Source: DASZVB01 sp035545855 (lineage in GTDB: Bacteria > Myxococcota_A > Polyangia > Polyangiales > Polyangiaceae). Taken from it: a stretch of DNA of 64,000 nucleotides. Under the pieces are notes generated by a model that ran no database searches, was not told the DNA's origin, and was given only the letters and a program-made list of their open reading frames with translations. Where the stretch lies: the NCBI GenBank assembly GCA_035545855.1, contig DASZXK010000180.1, positions 1-64,000 of the forward strand, read 5' to 3'. The position numbers were made by a program, and so were the translations under genes. Below are positions 1-8,671 of the stretch, piece after piece; within the stretch, counting starts at the first letter, position 1; every line of letters starts with the position of its first letter.

Positions 1-127
1 CCGGCGCGGCGGGCGGCGGCGCGGCGCGGGCGGGCGCTCCGTTCGACAGCGCCGCGAGGAGCAGCGCGCTCCGGGAGAGGGTGCGGGGGAGGCCCGACCC
101 TAGAACATCACGATGGCGTTGACCCAC
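1..127 (-). CDS. Possible N-terminus of a secreted protein, cut by the window edge
   Basis: The reverse strand below the outer membrane protein gene stays open to the window edge. From a GTG at 127 it reads a short basic stretch, a hydrophobic run (SALLLAALSNGAPARA) and an Ala/Pro-rich stretch, which is the shape of a signal peptide followed by a flexible linker. The GTG would overlap the end of the upstream gene by 28 bases, longer than the 4-base overlaps usual here, so the true start may differ. No family can be named from about 40 residues. Confidence 0.3.
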   Translation of the reverse strand, partial: MGQRHRDVLGSGLPRTLSRSALLLAALSNGAPARAAPPPAAP

Positions 128-1665
128 GCGTCCACGAGAGTCCCGTCGTCGAAACGGAAGCGACGACCCGGCGTGTCGATCACCGGGCGATAGTTCGGGT
201 TCGGGATGCCCGTCGCGGCCGGCGTCCCCTTCGAGCCGCTCGAGTGACACGGACCGGCGGTGCCCGGGTCCTTGCTGAAGTCGGGATTGCAGGGCTGATC
301 CAGGGTGATGACGTGACCCTGCTCGGCCGTGAACCCGGCGCCGACGTTGAACTTCACGTATTCCCCCGCCTGGAACGTGAACTGCGCGCTCAGGCGGTAG
401 ATGCCGTGCTGCTGCACGTCCGTGATGCCGGTCGTGTAGACCTTCTCCGAGCTCGTGTTCGCGACGGAGGTGCCCGTCCCGCCGACGTTGCAGGTGTTCG
501 GATGGTCGCAGTTGAACGCCGCGTAGTTCGGCCGACGGAGAGACGGCGCGTCCGAGCTCCCGAGGGCGTCGAAGAGCGGCGAGTAGTCCCGGCCTTCGGA
601 GCGGTACGTGCCGCTCGCGCGGAAGTCGAGCTCGATCCGCTGGAACTGGTCGCGGACCTCCCACGGGATGACGGCGATGCCGCCGAGCAGGGTGCCCTGG
701 AACGGCGGGTGGTTCACGAGCGAGCCCTGGAGATCCGTTGCGCCGTAGTCGCTGCTGCCGTTCTGGAACTCGAACAGCGCCTCGAAACCGCTGTACGGCT
801 CGATGTACTTGGTGCGCTTCGAGATGTACGTGTGAACCTGGAGGCCCGTCGTCCCGCGGCTCACGCCCGGATCCCGGTGCCCGTTGAAGTTCGTGCCGTC
901 CAGGTAGGCGTTGGACGTCGGGGACTCCCGGAATTCCTTCGGCACGCCGTCCCGGTCGATGTCGGACGGGTACGCGCAGCTCTGCTGAGGGAATTGCGCG
1001 TTCGCGGGGAGGTTCAGGTTCGGCGCCTTGGTGCAGGCGTGCATCGGCTCGGCGACGCTGAAGCGGCCTTCCACCCCGATGACCCACGTGGGCTTCGTCC
1101 GATCCCGCTGCTGGTTCATCGGCGCGACGTCGAGGCCGACGGCGAAGTACTCGATGCCGCTTCGCGTGGGGGACTCGAACGGAAGGGAGAAGAGCTGCTC
1201 GCCGGGAGCGCCCTGGAGGATCACGCTCTGGTGCGCATCGCTGCCGTTCGTCGCCTCGAGCTTCCGGTCGTTCGAGAGGATGATCGGCATGCGGAGGACG
1301 AGCGCGATGTCCTTGTACACGCCGATGTCGGCCCGCGTGTTCAGGCGGCTCGTCGACTCCGAGTAGTTCGCGACGCTCTGGTTTCCGGCGACGTACCCGC
1401 CGCTAGAAAACTGCGGAAGGTCGCTGTTCGACTCTCGCATCACCTTGCCGCTCTTCCACGTCTGCTGGAAACCGAGCGTCAGGTGGAGGTCGAACTTGTC
1501 GTCGTCGTCGAACGCGTCCGCGACGCTCGTGACCTCGGCCGATTCGCGGAGCACGGACGGTTCCGTGACCTTCCGCGGCTCTTCGGCCCTGGCGACTCCC
1601 GAAAGGGCGGCGATGGCGCCGAGCATCGCGCAGGGAGCGAGTCGCGAGAAAGCAGGGTGTCTCAT
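100..1665 (-). CDS. Secreted outer-membrane beta-barrel-like protein
   Basis: A 521-residue protein that starts with a signal peptide ending near ARAEE (about residue 28). An acidic stretch (DAFDDDDKFD) follows, then long alternating strands rich in aromatic and polar residues. It ends in ...NAIVMF, and a C-terminal Phe after alternating hydrophobic residues is the usual signal for insertion by the BAM complex. It resembles the large myxobacterial outer membrane porin- or transporter-like proteins of unknown substrate. Paired cysteines occur in several predicted loops (CTKAP, SCAYP, NCDHPNTC). It is transcribed alone or as the last gene after the FecR-like lipoprotein, across a 166-base gap. 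The barrel call is inferred from composition and termini, not from a named family. Confidence 0.72.
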   Translation of the reverse strand: MRHPAFSRLAPCAMLGAIAALSGVARAEEPRKVTEPSVLRESAEVTSVADAFDDDDKFDLHLTLGFQQTWKSGKVMRESNSDLPQFSSGGYVAGNQSVANYSESTSRLNTRADIGVYKDIALVLRMPIILSNDRKLEATNGSDAHQSVILQGAPGEQLFSLPFESPTRSGIEYFAVGLDVAPMNQQRDRTKPTWVIGVEGRFSVAEPMHACTKAPNLNLPANAQFPQQSCAYPSDIDRDGVPKEFRESPTSNAYLDGTNFNGHRDPGVSRGTTGLQVHTYISKRTKYIEPYSGFEALFEFQNGSSDYGATDLQGSLVNHPPFQGTLLGGIAVIPWEVRDQFQRIELDFRASGTYRSEGRDYSPLFDALGSSDAPSLRRPNYAAFNCDHPNTCNVGGTGTSVANTSSEKVYTTGITDVQQHGIYRLSAQFTFQAGEYVKFNVGAGFTAEQGHVITLDQPCNPDFSKDPGTAGPCHSSGSKGTPAATGIPNPNYRPVIDTPGRRFRFDDGTLVDAWVNAIVMF

Positions 1666-1831
1666 ACCGCGAGGGGCCTCCGTCGGACGTTTCGCCCTTC
1701 GTAGCCGACGCTACCGGTGTTGAAGCAAAACTGTCAACGGGACTCGACTTTTCGGGGGGTTATGCCGCCTCCTCCTCCGGGAGTCCGCGCGTCCGCGCGC
1801 TCCGGCCTCGGCACACCGCCGTCGGTCCGGG

Positions 1832-2779
1832 TCACCGGGGGCGGAGGGAGGGGACGCTCCGGTACCGGGACTCGGCGCGGGCCACGGCCTCGGCGAGTCT
1901 GGCCCTATCCGGGCCATTTTCCACGGTTCCGAGGCTCGCGGCGGCGATCCCACATTCGAGGCGGGCAGCCTTCCTCGCGCGAGCGTGCGCTGCCGCCCGT
2001 TCGCCGAGGGGCGCCGTCGACGTCGTGTCGAGGACGGCGCGCGCGAGAGCCTCGGACGCCTCCGCTCGCGTCTCGCAATCCTGGACGAGGGTCTTGACTT
2101 CCAGCACCGGGCCCGGGACGTCCGTCCGTCCTCCGCTCTGGACCTTCCGCTCCTCGGGGTCCGACCCCGTCCGGGGGACGGCGACCCAGGCGCTTCCCGA
2201 CGTCGCGGCGAGGGTGAGGCCCTTCCGATCCACGTGGACGTCGAGCTTCGCGTCTCCGTACGTCACGACGCCGAACGGAGTCGCGATCAGCACCTCCGCG
2301 CCGGGGCGCGCGCCCGCCCACGTCACCGTCTCCACGCGCCCCTCGGTGACGAGGAACCGCTCCTCACCGCGCTCGCACGCGACGAGGTGCGCCGGGCCGT
2401 GGAAGACCAGCTCCCGGGACGTCTCCGCGTGCTTCACGGCGAGCGAGCTGCCCTTCTCCAGGACGAGCCATGTGGGGCGCTCGAGCGCGTCCCCGCTCTT
2501 CACGACCGCGCCGCCCTCTTCCGTGACCTTGCCCTTCACCGTGATGGCCCGGCACGCGCGCGTGGGCGTGACGAGCGCGGAGGCGAGCTCTCCGCTCGGC
2601 GCCGGGGGCGCGGACTCCGACGGCGCCGCGATCGAAGGCGGCGGGACCGCAGCGCTCGCGGTCGAGGCGGACGACGCCGGCGCGGGAGCTCCTCCGGGGC
2701 GCGTTCTTCCGCAGGCGAACGCGCCGAAGAGGCACAGGGCGACGACGAGCGCCGGACCCGTCGCACGCTTCCGCGTCAC
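1832..2779 (-). CDS. FecR-domain-like lipoprotein
   Basis: A 315-residue protein with a hydrophobic N-terminus ending in a Cys (FGAFAC, a loose lipobox), then a Ser/Ala/Pro-rich linker (about 25-65). The central region (about 70-215) looks like a FecR beta domain: a cue such as GKVTEEGGAVVKSGD, a GSSLAVKH strand, then TPFGVVTYGDAKLDV. The C-terminal third is helical and Cys-containing. In myxobacteria FecR-like domains often occur in lipoproteins without any iron sensor, so a surface-sensing role is only a guess. I chose the GTG at 2779 because it overlaps the stop of the PP2C gene (GTGA) and gives a clean signal peptide. An ATG upstream would lie deep inside that gene. The overlap implies translational coupling with the phosphatase. 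Confidence 0.72.
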   Translation of the reverse strand: MTRKRATGPALVVALCLFGAFACGRTRPGGAPAPASSASTASAAVPPPSIAAPSESAPPAPSGELASALVTPTRACRAITVKGKVTEEGGAVVKSGDALERPTWLVLEKGSSLAVKHAETSRELVFHGPAHLVACERGEERFLVTEGRVETVTWAGARPGAEVLIATPFGVVTYGDAKLDVHVDRKGLTLAATSGSAWVAVPRTGSDPEERKVQSGGRTDVPGPVLEVKTLVQDCETRAEASEALARAVLDTTSTAPLGERAAAHARARKAARLECGIAAASLGTVENGPDRARLAEAVARAESRYRSVPSLRPR

Positions 2780-4131
2780 CGCGGGGGGATCCGGAGCGAG
2801 GGAGGGGGCGGCGGGAGCCGCGACGTCGTCCGGTCCTCGTCTTCCTCCGTGAAGAAGATCTCCTGGGTGACGTCCTCGGCGGCGAGCTCTTCCTTCGCGG
2901 CGCCGAGCTCCCGGCTCGTGTCCGCGAGCCGGTCGGCGAGCACTCCGAGGAACTGCCACAGGAGCTTCACGGCGAGCTGGTGCTCGTTCCGGAGGATCTC
3001 GAAGAAGTCCGTCCGGCGGATGACCATGAGCTCGCTCTTGCCGCTCGACTTGACCGTCGCGGACCGCGGTTGACTGCGGATGAGCGCCATTTCCCCGACG
3101 TGCTCGCCGGGCTTCAAGGAGGCGAGCTTCGCGTCCCCGCGGACGACGTCCACCGTCCCCTCGAGCACGATGAAGAGCTCTTCGCCCCGCTCTCCTTCCG
3201 TCATCACGGGCTCGCCGTCCTGGTACGCGACGACGTCCGTCACCTGAAGGACGCGGAGGATCTCGCGATCGTTCAGCGGGCGGAACAGCGGCATCCTCGC
3301 GAGGATGTCGCGCTTCAGCTGGAGCTTCTTCGCGCGGTCGACGTCCCGCGCGCCGACGGTTCCGGCGGTGATGATGACGGCGGTGATGTTGTCGCTGCCG
3401 CCTCGCTCGTTCGCGGCGTCGATGAGCTTCTTGACCCCGACGTTCGCGTCTTCCTCGGCGAGGCGTTCGGCGAGGCCGCCGAGGTCGTCCTCGAAGTACT
3501 GGGAAAGACCGTCGGAGCAGAGGAGGAAGCGATCCCCGGCGACGACGTCGAGGACGAGGCTCTCGGGCTCGCAGTGCTCGTAGACGCCGACGGCGCGCGT
3601 GATGGCGTTCTTCGGGGCGAGCTTCTCGATCTGCTCGCGCGTCATCTTCTTGCGCTTCAGGAGCTCGTTGTAGACGTTGTGATCTTCGGTGACCTGCTCG
3701 AGCACGCCGTCCCGGAGGAGGTACACGCGGCTGTCCCCGACGTGGACGATGAACGCCTGATTGCCGAGGAAGAGGATGCCGACGATCGTCGTCCCCATGC
3801 CTCGCTTCTTCTCGTCCTTCGCGGCTTCGGCGTGGATGCGGCTGGAAGCTCGGTTCACCGCGAACTCGAGCATGTTCGTGATGTCCCGCTTCGTGACCAT
3901 GTCGCCGCCCTTCTTGCCGGCGACGTAGTCATCGATGAGCGATTTCTCCTTCTTGATCTCGTCGTGGACGGTGCGGACGGCGAGCGCGCTCGCGACCTCT
4001 CCCGCCGAGTGACCCCCCATGCCGTCACACACGAGGTAGAGGGCGAGCTTCTTGTCGACGAGGAAGTTGTCCTCGTTCTGCTCACGCTTCCGGCCGACGT
4101 CGGTCAGTGCAGCGAAGTCGATCGCGTCCAT
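2776..4131 (-). CDS. PP2C-type Ser/Thr phosphatase fused to a cyclic-nucleotide-binding domain
   Basis: A 451-residue cytoplasmic protein. Residues 1 to about 255 form a PPM/PP2C phosphatase with the expected metal-binding motifs: REQNEDNF, VCDGMGGHSAGE, VGDSRVYLLRDG, LCSDGLSQ and GGSDNITAVI. Residues of about 275-400 form a cNMP-binding domain whose phosphate-binding cassette reads GEMALIRSQPRSATV, a good match to cAMP/cGMP-binding cassettes. PP2C enzymes reverse Hanks-kinase phosphorylation, and the second domain suggests that activity or location is tuned by a cyclic nucleotide. The start at 4131 (MDAIDFAALTDVGRKREQNED) puts the first motif at its usual distance from the N-terminus. The gene is coupled to the FecR-like lipoprotein downstream. 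Several kinases elsewhere in the window could be substrates, but nothing here links them. Confidence 0.93.
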   Translation of the reverse strand: MDAIDFAALTDVGRKREQNEDNFLVDKKLALYLVCDGMGGHSAGEVASALAVRTVHDEIKKEKSLIDDYVAGKKGGDMVTKRDITNMLEFAVNRASSRIHAEAAKDEKKRGMGTTIVGILFLGNQAFIVHVGDSRVYLLRDGVLEQVTEDHNVYNELLKRKKMTREQIEKLAPKNAITRAVGVYEHCEPESLVLDVVAGDRFLLCSDGLSQYFEDDLGGLAERLAEEDANVGVKKLIDAANERGGSDNITAVIITAGTVGARDVDRAKKLQLKRDILARMPLFRPLNDREILRVLQVTDVVAYQDGEPVMTEGERGEELFIVLEGTVDVVRGDAKLASLKPGEHVGEMALIRSQPRSATVKSSGKSELMVIRRTDFFEILRNEHQLAVKLLWQFLGVLADRLADTSRELGAAKEELAAEDVTQEIFFTEEDEDRTTSRLPPPPPSLRIPPR

Positions 4132-4235
4132 GACGAAACGCTTTCCACCATACCGAACCCCACGCCGCGCGGCTACCGGAAGGGAACGCGGGTTCTTCCG
4201 GCGCGCACGGCCCGGTTTTTTCCCGCGCCAATGCG

Positions 4236-4928
4236 TCACTCCGGCAGCGCGCCCAGGTCTCTCAGGGACGTCGCGCCCCCTCGAGCGACGACCACGTGAT
4301 CGAGGAGCGTCACGCCGACGACCGTCCCCGCCTCGGCGAGGAGGCGCGTCATCCGGACGTCGTCCGCGCTCGGGGTCGGGTCCCCGCTCGGGTGATTGTG
4401 GAGCAAGACGATCGCGCTCGCGCCGTCTCGCACGGCCGGGCGGAGCACGTCCCGCGCCGTGAGCGCACACCCGTGGATGCCGCCCTTCGCGATCCGGTGA
4501 GCACCGCGGAGGCCGTTTCGACCGTCCAGGGCGAGGAGCCACACCTCTTCGTGATCGAGGGGCGCGAGCCGGGGGCGTGCCCACGCCGCGACGTCGTCGA
4601 ACGAACTCATGCGTCGCGGTGAGGGGGCGAGCGCCACGAGCGCCGCTCGACGACCGAGCTCGAGCGCGGCGAGGACGCGCGCCGCCTTCGCGGGCCCGAC
4701 GCCTACCCGATCACCGAGCTCCGCACCGGTACGGCGGGAGAGCGCGAGCAAGCCGCCCGATTCGTCGAGGAGCCGGGCGGCGACGGCGCGCGCCGAGGCG
4801 CCCGCCATCCCGGTGCCGAGGACGAGGGCAAGGAGATCCGAGTCGGCGAGATCTCCCGGGCCGTGGAGGAGGGCGCGTTCGCGGAGGTCGGGTTCGTCTC
4901 GCGCCGGAGCGCGCGCTTCGTCGATCAT
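4236..4928 (-). CDS. radC: RadC-family JAMM-domain protein
   Basis: A 230-residue protein of normal RadC length. The N-terminal part (about 15-90) is the helix-hairpin-helix-like region with LRERALLHGPGDLADSDLLA and GVGPAKAARV. The C-terminal part (about 107-225) is the JAMM/MPN-like fold with a metal-binding motif HNHPSGDPTPSADD (His177, His179, Asp190). RadC was named for DNA repair but its role is unsettled, and a metal-dependent protease- or nuclease-like activity is possible. The ATG at 4928 was chosen because it sits just before the conserved PDLRERAL region. The frame is open further upstream but that sequence looks noncoding. It stands alone on the minus strand, 104 bases from the PP2C gene start. 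Confidence 0.93.
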   Translation of the reverse strand: MIDEARAPARDEPDLRERALLHGPGDLADSDLLALVLGTGMAGASARAVAARLLDESGGLLALSRRTGAELGDRVGVGPAKAARVLAALELGRRAALVALAPSPRRMSSFDDVAAWARPRLAPLDHEEVWLLALDGRNGLRGAHRIAKGGIHGCALTARDVLRPAVRDGASAIVLLHNHPSGDPTPSADDVRMTRLLAEAGTVVGVTLLDHVVVARGGATSLRDLGALPE

Positions 4929-5136
4929 CGGGCTCGGGTCGAGCACGTTCCGTACCGCGCAGGGTTCTTCGAGAATCGGCGAGGACCGCTCCGTCGACGC
5001 CGCCGGGCTTCGGGCGGCCGCGGTGCCGGGCGGCCCCGGAGATCTCGCGTGCTTTTCGCGGTGGCGAGCCGTCGCCAGTCCTCGCCGGCTCGGCTCGCGC
5101 AGACCGGCAGCTCGTGACACGAACAGGGTAACCGAA

Positions 5137-5526
5137 TCAAGGCTGGCGCAGGACTGGTACTTGGCTCGAGACGACATCGTCTTCCGTATGGGCTCGCCCA
5201 TCTGCTCCCACGGAATACACTTCGACGTGACCGTCACAACAACGGGACACGTACGGACGTGCCCACGGGTCTCTACATTCTCCGACGTCGAACAGCGGGC
5301 CACCGATACTCCGCGTCTCGGGGACTTCGAGGGTGCAAAGATCGGCATCGATGCATGCGCAGGGCGCACTCGTTCCGGCAAGAACCCTCGCCGACCGCTC
5401 CACGGCGGCGGCCGCCGCCTCGACTCTTCCGCCCTCTTCGAGCCGTTGTCGCACACTGAGCCACACAAACGCTCCGCCACCCGCGACGACGGTGATTGCA
5501 ACAGCGAAGGCCCGGTTATTGCTCAT
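5137..5526 (-). CDS. Small membrane-anchored GspG/pseudopilin-like protein
   Basis: A 129-residue protein with one N-terminal membrane segment (about 7-25, AFAVAITVVAGGGAFVWLSV) and a periplasmic domain. The C-terminal part, DPWARPYVSRC followed by VEVYSVGADGRAHTEDDV, strongly resembles the C-terminal calcium-binding motif of type II secretion major pseudopilins (DPWGNPY...YSLGADG). The prepilin-peptidase Gly-Phe-x-x-x-Glu cleavage motif is not seen, so it is probably not a normal processed pseudopilin. Four Cys in the middle (CACID, LCTLE, GECRD, SRCCD) could form disulfides. It lies alone between radC and the CinA-like gene, with no other secretion genes in the window. Confidence 0.7.
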   Translation of the reverse strand: MSNNRAFAVAITVVAGGGAFVWLSVRQRLEEGGRVEAAAAAVERSARVLAGTSAPCACIDADLCTLEVPETRSIGGPLFDVGECRDPWARPYVSRCCDGHVEVYSVGADGRAHTEDDVVSSQVPVLRQP

Positions 5527-5641
5527 CGAGCGGGACTCGACGTCGGCTCATTCCCGCGGCGCGCCACGTTTGATGGACGTCCGGTCTCCCTGACTTCTTG
5601 GCAAGCCGAGCATCTGCGTCCCTTGCGCCGCTTGCCCTGCG

Positions 5642-6388
5642 TCAGGCCACGTTCTGCGGCTCGCCCTCGGGGAGCCCTGAAATGAAATCGGCCAGGGCGG
5701 CCTCGACCGCCGCTCCGTCCTTCGAGTCGAACGTGATCTTCGTCTTGTAGGTCGGGTCGAACCACTTCGGGTAGGAGCCGACGTCCACCCCCGGGTGCGC
5801 CGCGACGACGCGATCGAGGAGCGGCTTCAGATCGGGCTCGTCCATCTTCGTGAGCACCGTGCGCGTCACGAAGACGCTCGCTCCGCGGACGTTGTCCCTG
5901 ACGACGGCGAGCTTCATCCGGAAGGCTTCCGGGACGCCGGGAAGGATCCACACGTTCTTCATGCGCACCGTGGGCCAGCGCGCCTCGGGGTGATTCACCA
6001 GATCCGCGCCTTCCGGCACGAGCGCCATCCGGAGGTGGCCGTCCGTCATTCGTTCTCCGTAGACCGTCCGGAGGAGCGCCTCGAACTCGGGGTGCACGAA
6101 CGCGCGGACGCCGAAGCCCTTCGCGACCGCCTCGATCGTGATGTCGTCGTGGGTCGGCCCGACGCCGCCGCTCGTGAAGACCACGTCGTGTGCGTCCGAC
6201 AGGGCGCGGACCTCCCGTGCGATCACGTCCATCTCGTCGGGGACCATGACCACCCGGCAGAGCCTCACTCCGACCGAGCGGAGCGTCCTCGCGAGCTCCA
6301 CCAGGTTCGCTTCGTGGACCTTGCCGCTCAGGAGCTCGTTTCCGACGAGGAGCGCGGCGGCGGTGTCGACGAGGGCGCTCATGTTCAC
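5642..6388 (-). CDS. CinA N-terminal-domain (molybdopterin-binding-like) protein
   Basis: A 248-residue cytoplasmic protein with the MoCF-like fold of the CinA N-terminal domain: GNELLSGKVHEANL near the start, then FTSGGVGPTHDDIT (about residues 88-101), LVPEGADLV and WILPGVPEAFRMK. In CinA this domain acts on ADP-ribose or nicotinamide nucleotides, and eukaryotic FAD synthases carry a related module. The C-terminal deamidase domain of full-length CinA is absent, so this is the short form. The GTG at 6388 overlaps the xseB stop (GTGA) and has a GGA six bases upstream. An ATG two codons later is equally possible. Confidence 0.88.
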   Translation of the reverse strand: MNMSALVDTAAALLVGNELLSGKVHEANLVELARTLRSVGVRLCRVVMVPDEMDVIAREVRALSDAHDVVFTSGGVGPTHDDITIEAVAKGFGVRAFVHPEFEALLRTVYGERMTDGHLRMALVPEGADLVNHPEARWPTVRMKNVWILPGVPEAFRMKLAVVRDNVRGASVFVTRTVLTKMDEPDLKPLLDRVVAAHPGVDVGSYPKWFDPTYKTKITFDSKDGAAVEAALADFISGLPEGEPQNVA

Positions 6389-6687
6389 TCGACGTCCAGC
6401 GGACGGGTGACGGCGTTGCCCTCTTCGTCGACGGAGAGGAGCTCCTCCACGCGGCGTTCGGCGCGGTCGAGCGTGCTCTGGGAGGAGCGGGCGAGCTTCA
6501 CTCCCTCCTCGAAGAGGCGGAGCGACTCCTCCAGCGGGAGCTCCCCGCCCTCGAGCGTTTCCACGATCTCCGAGAGCCTGCGGATCGAATCTTCGAAGGA
6601 GCGGTCTCCGTCCGTCGTTCCTTCAGGGCTCGGACCGTCCTTCGCTCCCGCTGCTTTCTTCGCCGCCACGATCGCCTCTGGAAACAT
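6385..6687 (-). CDS. xseB: Exodeoxyribonuclease VII small subunit
   Basis: The 100-residue product carries the XseB signature: SFEDSIRRLSEIVETLEGGE, then LPLEESLRLFEEGVKLARSSQ, then RAERRVEEL. XseB binds the large subunit XseA to form exonuclease VII, which degrades single-stranded DNA. No xseA is in the window. Family alignment would be satisfied by a start anywhere before SFEDS. The ATG at 6687 makes it overlap the HEAT-repeat gene by 65 bases, which is long. A GTG at 6669 would shorten this a little. The gene is coupled to the CinA-like gene through a GTGA overlap. Confidence 0.88.
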   Translation of the reverse strand: MFPEAIVAAKKAAGAKDGPSPEGTTDGDRSFEDSIRRLSEIVETLEGGELPLEESLRLFEEGVKLARSSQSTLDRAERRVEELLSVDEEGNAVTRPLDVE

Positions 6688-8671
6688 CGTTGTCGCGCTC
6701 TTTCTCGGGCGCAACCCGAAGCGTGTGGGCGCCCTCTGGAAGGCCGAGGACCACGGCCTCGCCGTCCGGGGCACACACCACCGGCAGTGCGAGGCCCTCC
6801 GGGGTGACGACGACGGTCGAGCCACGACTCGTCGTCCCGGTGCTCGGTCTCGTCACGAGCCAGAGCGACACGGAACCGCCGCTCCGCGCGTCGGGCTCCT
6901 TGCCCTCCGCCAGCAGGCGCACGCGGGGTGACGGATCCAGCCGACTCGCGAGCGCGAGCGTGCGATCCTCTCGCCGTCCGCGTCGGACGAGCGCTCGCAC
7001 GATCGCCTCTCGGACCTCTTCTTCGGTCTCGAAGCGGTATGCGGAGTCGAGGAGTCCCGCGGCGTCCGGCTTGTCGCTGTGGCCGAGCCCGAGCGCCGCG
7101 TGCGCACGGACGAGCGGCGAAGGGCTGCGGAGGAGTGCGATGACTGCGCTCCGCGATCGTTCTTCGTCGCGGGCGGCGAGCGCCCATGCGGCGACGGGGG
7201 CGGCGAGACTCCGCGAATCGACCAGGGCCACGAGCTCGCGCGTCGGGGCGCTCGCGCGCGCGTCCCGGACGGCGAGCGCGAACGCGAGCGCCGTCCGCAC
7301 GTCGTCGTCCTTCTGCCCGGCGAGCCGTGCGACGAGGGCAGGAGCGCCGGCGCCGTCCTCGAGGAAGCTCTCGGGTGAGACCGCGAACAGGAGATCGTCC
7401 GGCGGAGGCTTCGAAGCCGCCACGAGAGACGGATCCTCCGCCGCGCGGAGCACCCAGGCCGCCGCCCGGTCCGAGACGTCCTTCGATCGCTCGAGGAGCG
7501 CGGCGGCGTCCGTCGCGCCGGGGACCTCCTTGCCGAGCACGCCGCGGCGGATCGCCGCCGCGCGCAGCGCGATCCGGCGAGTCGCCGGGTTTCGGAGCGC
7601 CGCCTCGAGCGCGTCCGTCGCCCGGTCGTCCTTCATCCGGGCGAGCGCGTCCGCGGCGGAGACGGCGCGCTCCCCTTCGGGCAGAACGCGCGCGAGTGCC
7701 GCGGCGGCCGCGCTTCCCCCGGCGGCCCCGATCGCGCGAAACGCCGCGGCTCGTTCGTCACCGAGCGCGTCGCGAGCCCGCTTCTCCAGCGCCGGAAGGA
7801 GCGCCGGCTCAGCCAGCGCCTCGGCGAGCTCGACGCCCGCCGCCACCGTCTCCGGCGACCCGAGGAGCGCGAGGACGGCCTTCGTCGCTCCCGCGTCGCG
7901 TCGCTCGACGAGGATCCGCGCCCCGGCGATCCGGAGGGCGCTCGACGGATCCGTGGTCCAGCGCTTCGCGAGTGTCGGCGCCTCGGAATCGCCGAGGCGA
8001 GACAGGGCGACGAGCGCGACGGCCCGTACCGCCTCCGAGCCGGTCACGACGAGCTCCCGGAGGCGATTCGCGGCGCGGGGGTCTCCGAGATCGGAAAGGG
8101 TCTCGGCGAGCGGAAGCGTCGCGAGCGTCGCGCTCTTCAGGAGGAGCGCGAGGTCCTTCGGTGGATGTGCGACGAGCGCGGCCCGCGCCGCCTCCGCCGC
8201 GCGCCCCGGGACCGTGAGCGCCTTCCCGAGCGCCGCGACGGCGTCGCTCGTGCCCCGGTCCGCGAGGGCGAGCGCCGCCGTGCGTTCGGCGAGAACGTCC
8301 ACCGCGTTCGGTTCCACGAGGACGGCCGGGGTCGCGTGCCCGCCGAGCACGCGGACGAGGACGCGGCGCGCGTTCTGGTCGTCCGAGAGATTCGCGAGCG
8401 CACGCACGGCGACGAGGCGTTCTTCGGGAGTCGCGGCGCTCCCGCCGGGTTCGAGCGCGCGCTCGAGACGCGTGATCGCTCTCGGCGTCCCGGAGTCCCC
8501 CAGGCGCTCGAGCCCACGCCGCCTTTCGCTCGGGAGCGGCGACGCGAGGAGGCGCTCGGCCGCGTCCACGCCGAGGTGCGACCGGAAGGACGTGTCCTCC
8601 GCGTATGCCGCGCTCGCGAGGAGCAGCGCCGCGAACGGCCCGACCAGCGACGCGCGGCACGGACCCGTCAT
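6623..8671 (-). CDS. Secreted HEAT-repeat protein
   Basis: A 682-residue protein with a signal peptide (GPFAALLLASAAYAED, cleaved near residue 25). The rest is an array of two-helix repeats rich in Ala, Leu and Arg, with the HEAT/PBS-lyase-like pattern (LSDLGDPRAANRLRELV, LSRLGDSEAPTLAKRW, LGLGHSDKPDAAGLL). Such scaffolds mediate protein binding. The last 90 residues change to beta-rich sequence (LWLVTRPSTG to LPEGAHTLRVAPE). Its start overlaps the stop of the TSP3/OmpA-like gene (ATGA), so the two are co-translated and may work together in the cell envelope. No enzymatic motif is visible. Confidence 0.8.
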   Translation of the reverse strand: MTGPCRASLVGPFAALLLASAAYAEDTSFRSHLGVDAAERLLASPLPSERRRGLERLGDSGTPRAITRLERALEPGGSAATPEERLVAVRALANLSDDQNARRVLVRVLGGHATPAVLVEPNAVDVLAERTAALALADRGTSDAVAALGKALTVPGRAAEAARAALVAHPPKDLALLLKSATLATLPLAETLSDLGDPRAANRLRELVVTGSEAVRAVALVALSRLGDSEAPTLAKRWTTDPSSALRIAGARILVERRDAGATKAVLALLGSPETVAAGVELAEALAEPALLPALEKRARDALGDERAAAFRAIGAAGGSAAAAALARVLPEGERAVSAADALARMKDDRATDALEAALRNPATRRIALRAAAIRRGVLGKEVPGATDAAALLERSKDVSDRAAAWVLRAAEDPSLVAASKPPPDDLLFAVSPESFLEDGAGAPALVARLAGQKDDDVRTALAFALAVRDARASAPTRELVALVDSRSLAAPVAAWALAARDEERSRSAVIALLRSPSPLVRAHAALGLGHSDKPDAAGLLDSAYRFETEEEVREAIVRALVRRGRREDRTLALASRLDPSPRVRLLAEGKEPDARSGGSVSLWLVTRPSTGTTSRGSTVVVTPEGLALPVVCAPDGEAVVLGLPEGAHTLRVAPEKERDNDVSRGDRGGEESSGSEGRSEP

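Noticed and set aside
244..1704. Long open frame on the plus strand across the outer membrane protein gene
   Set aside because: It is antisense to a gene with a clear signal peptide and barrel-like end. The translation is Arg/Val/Ala-rich without domains, as expected for a high-G+C shadow frame.
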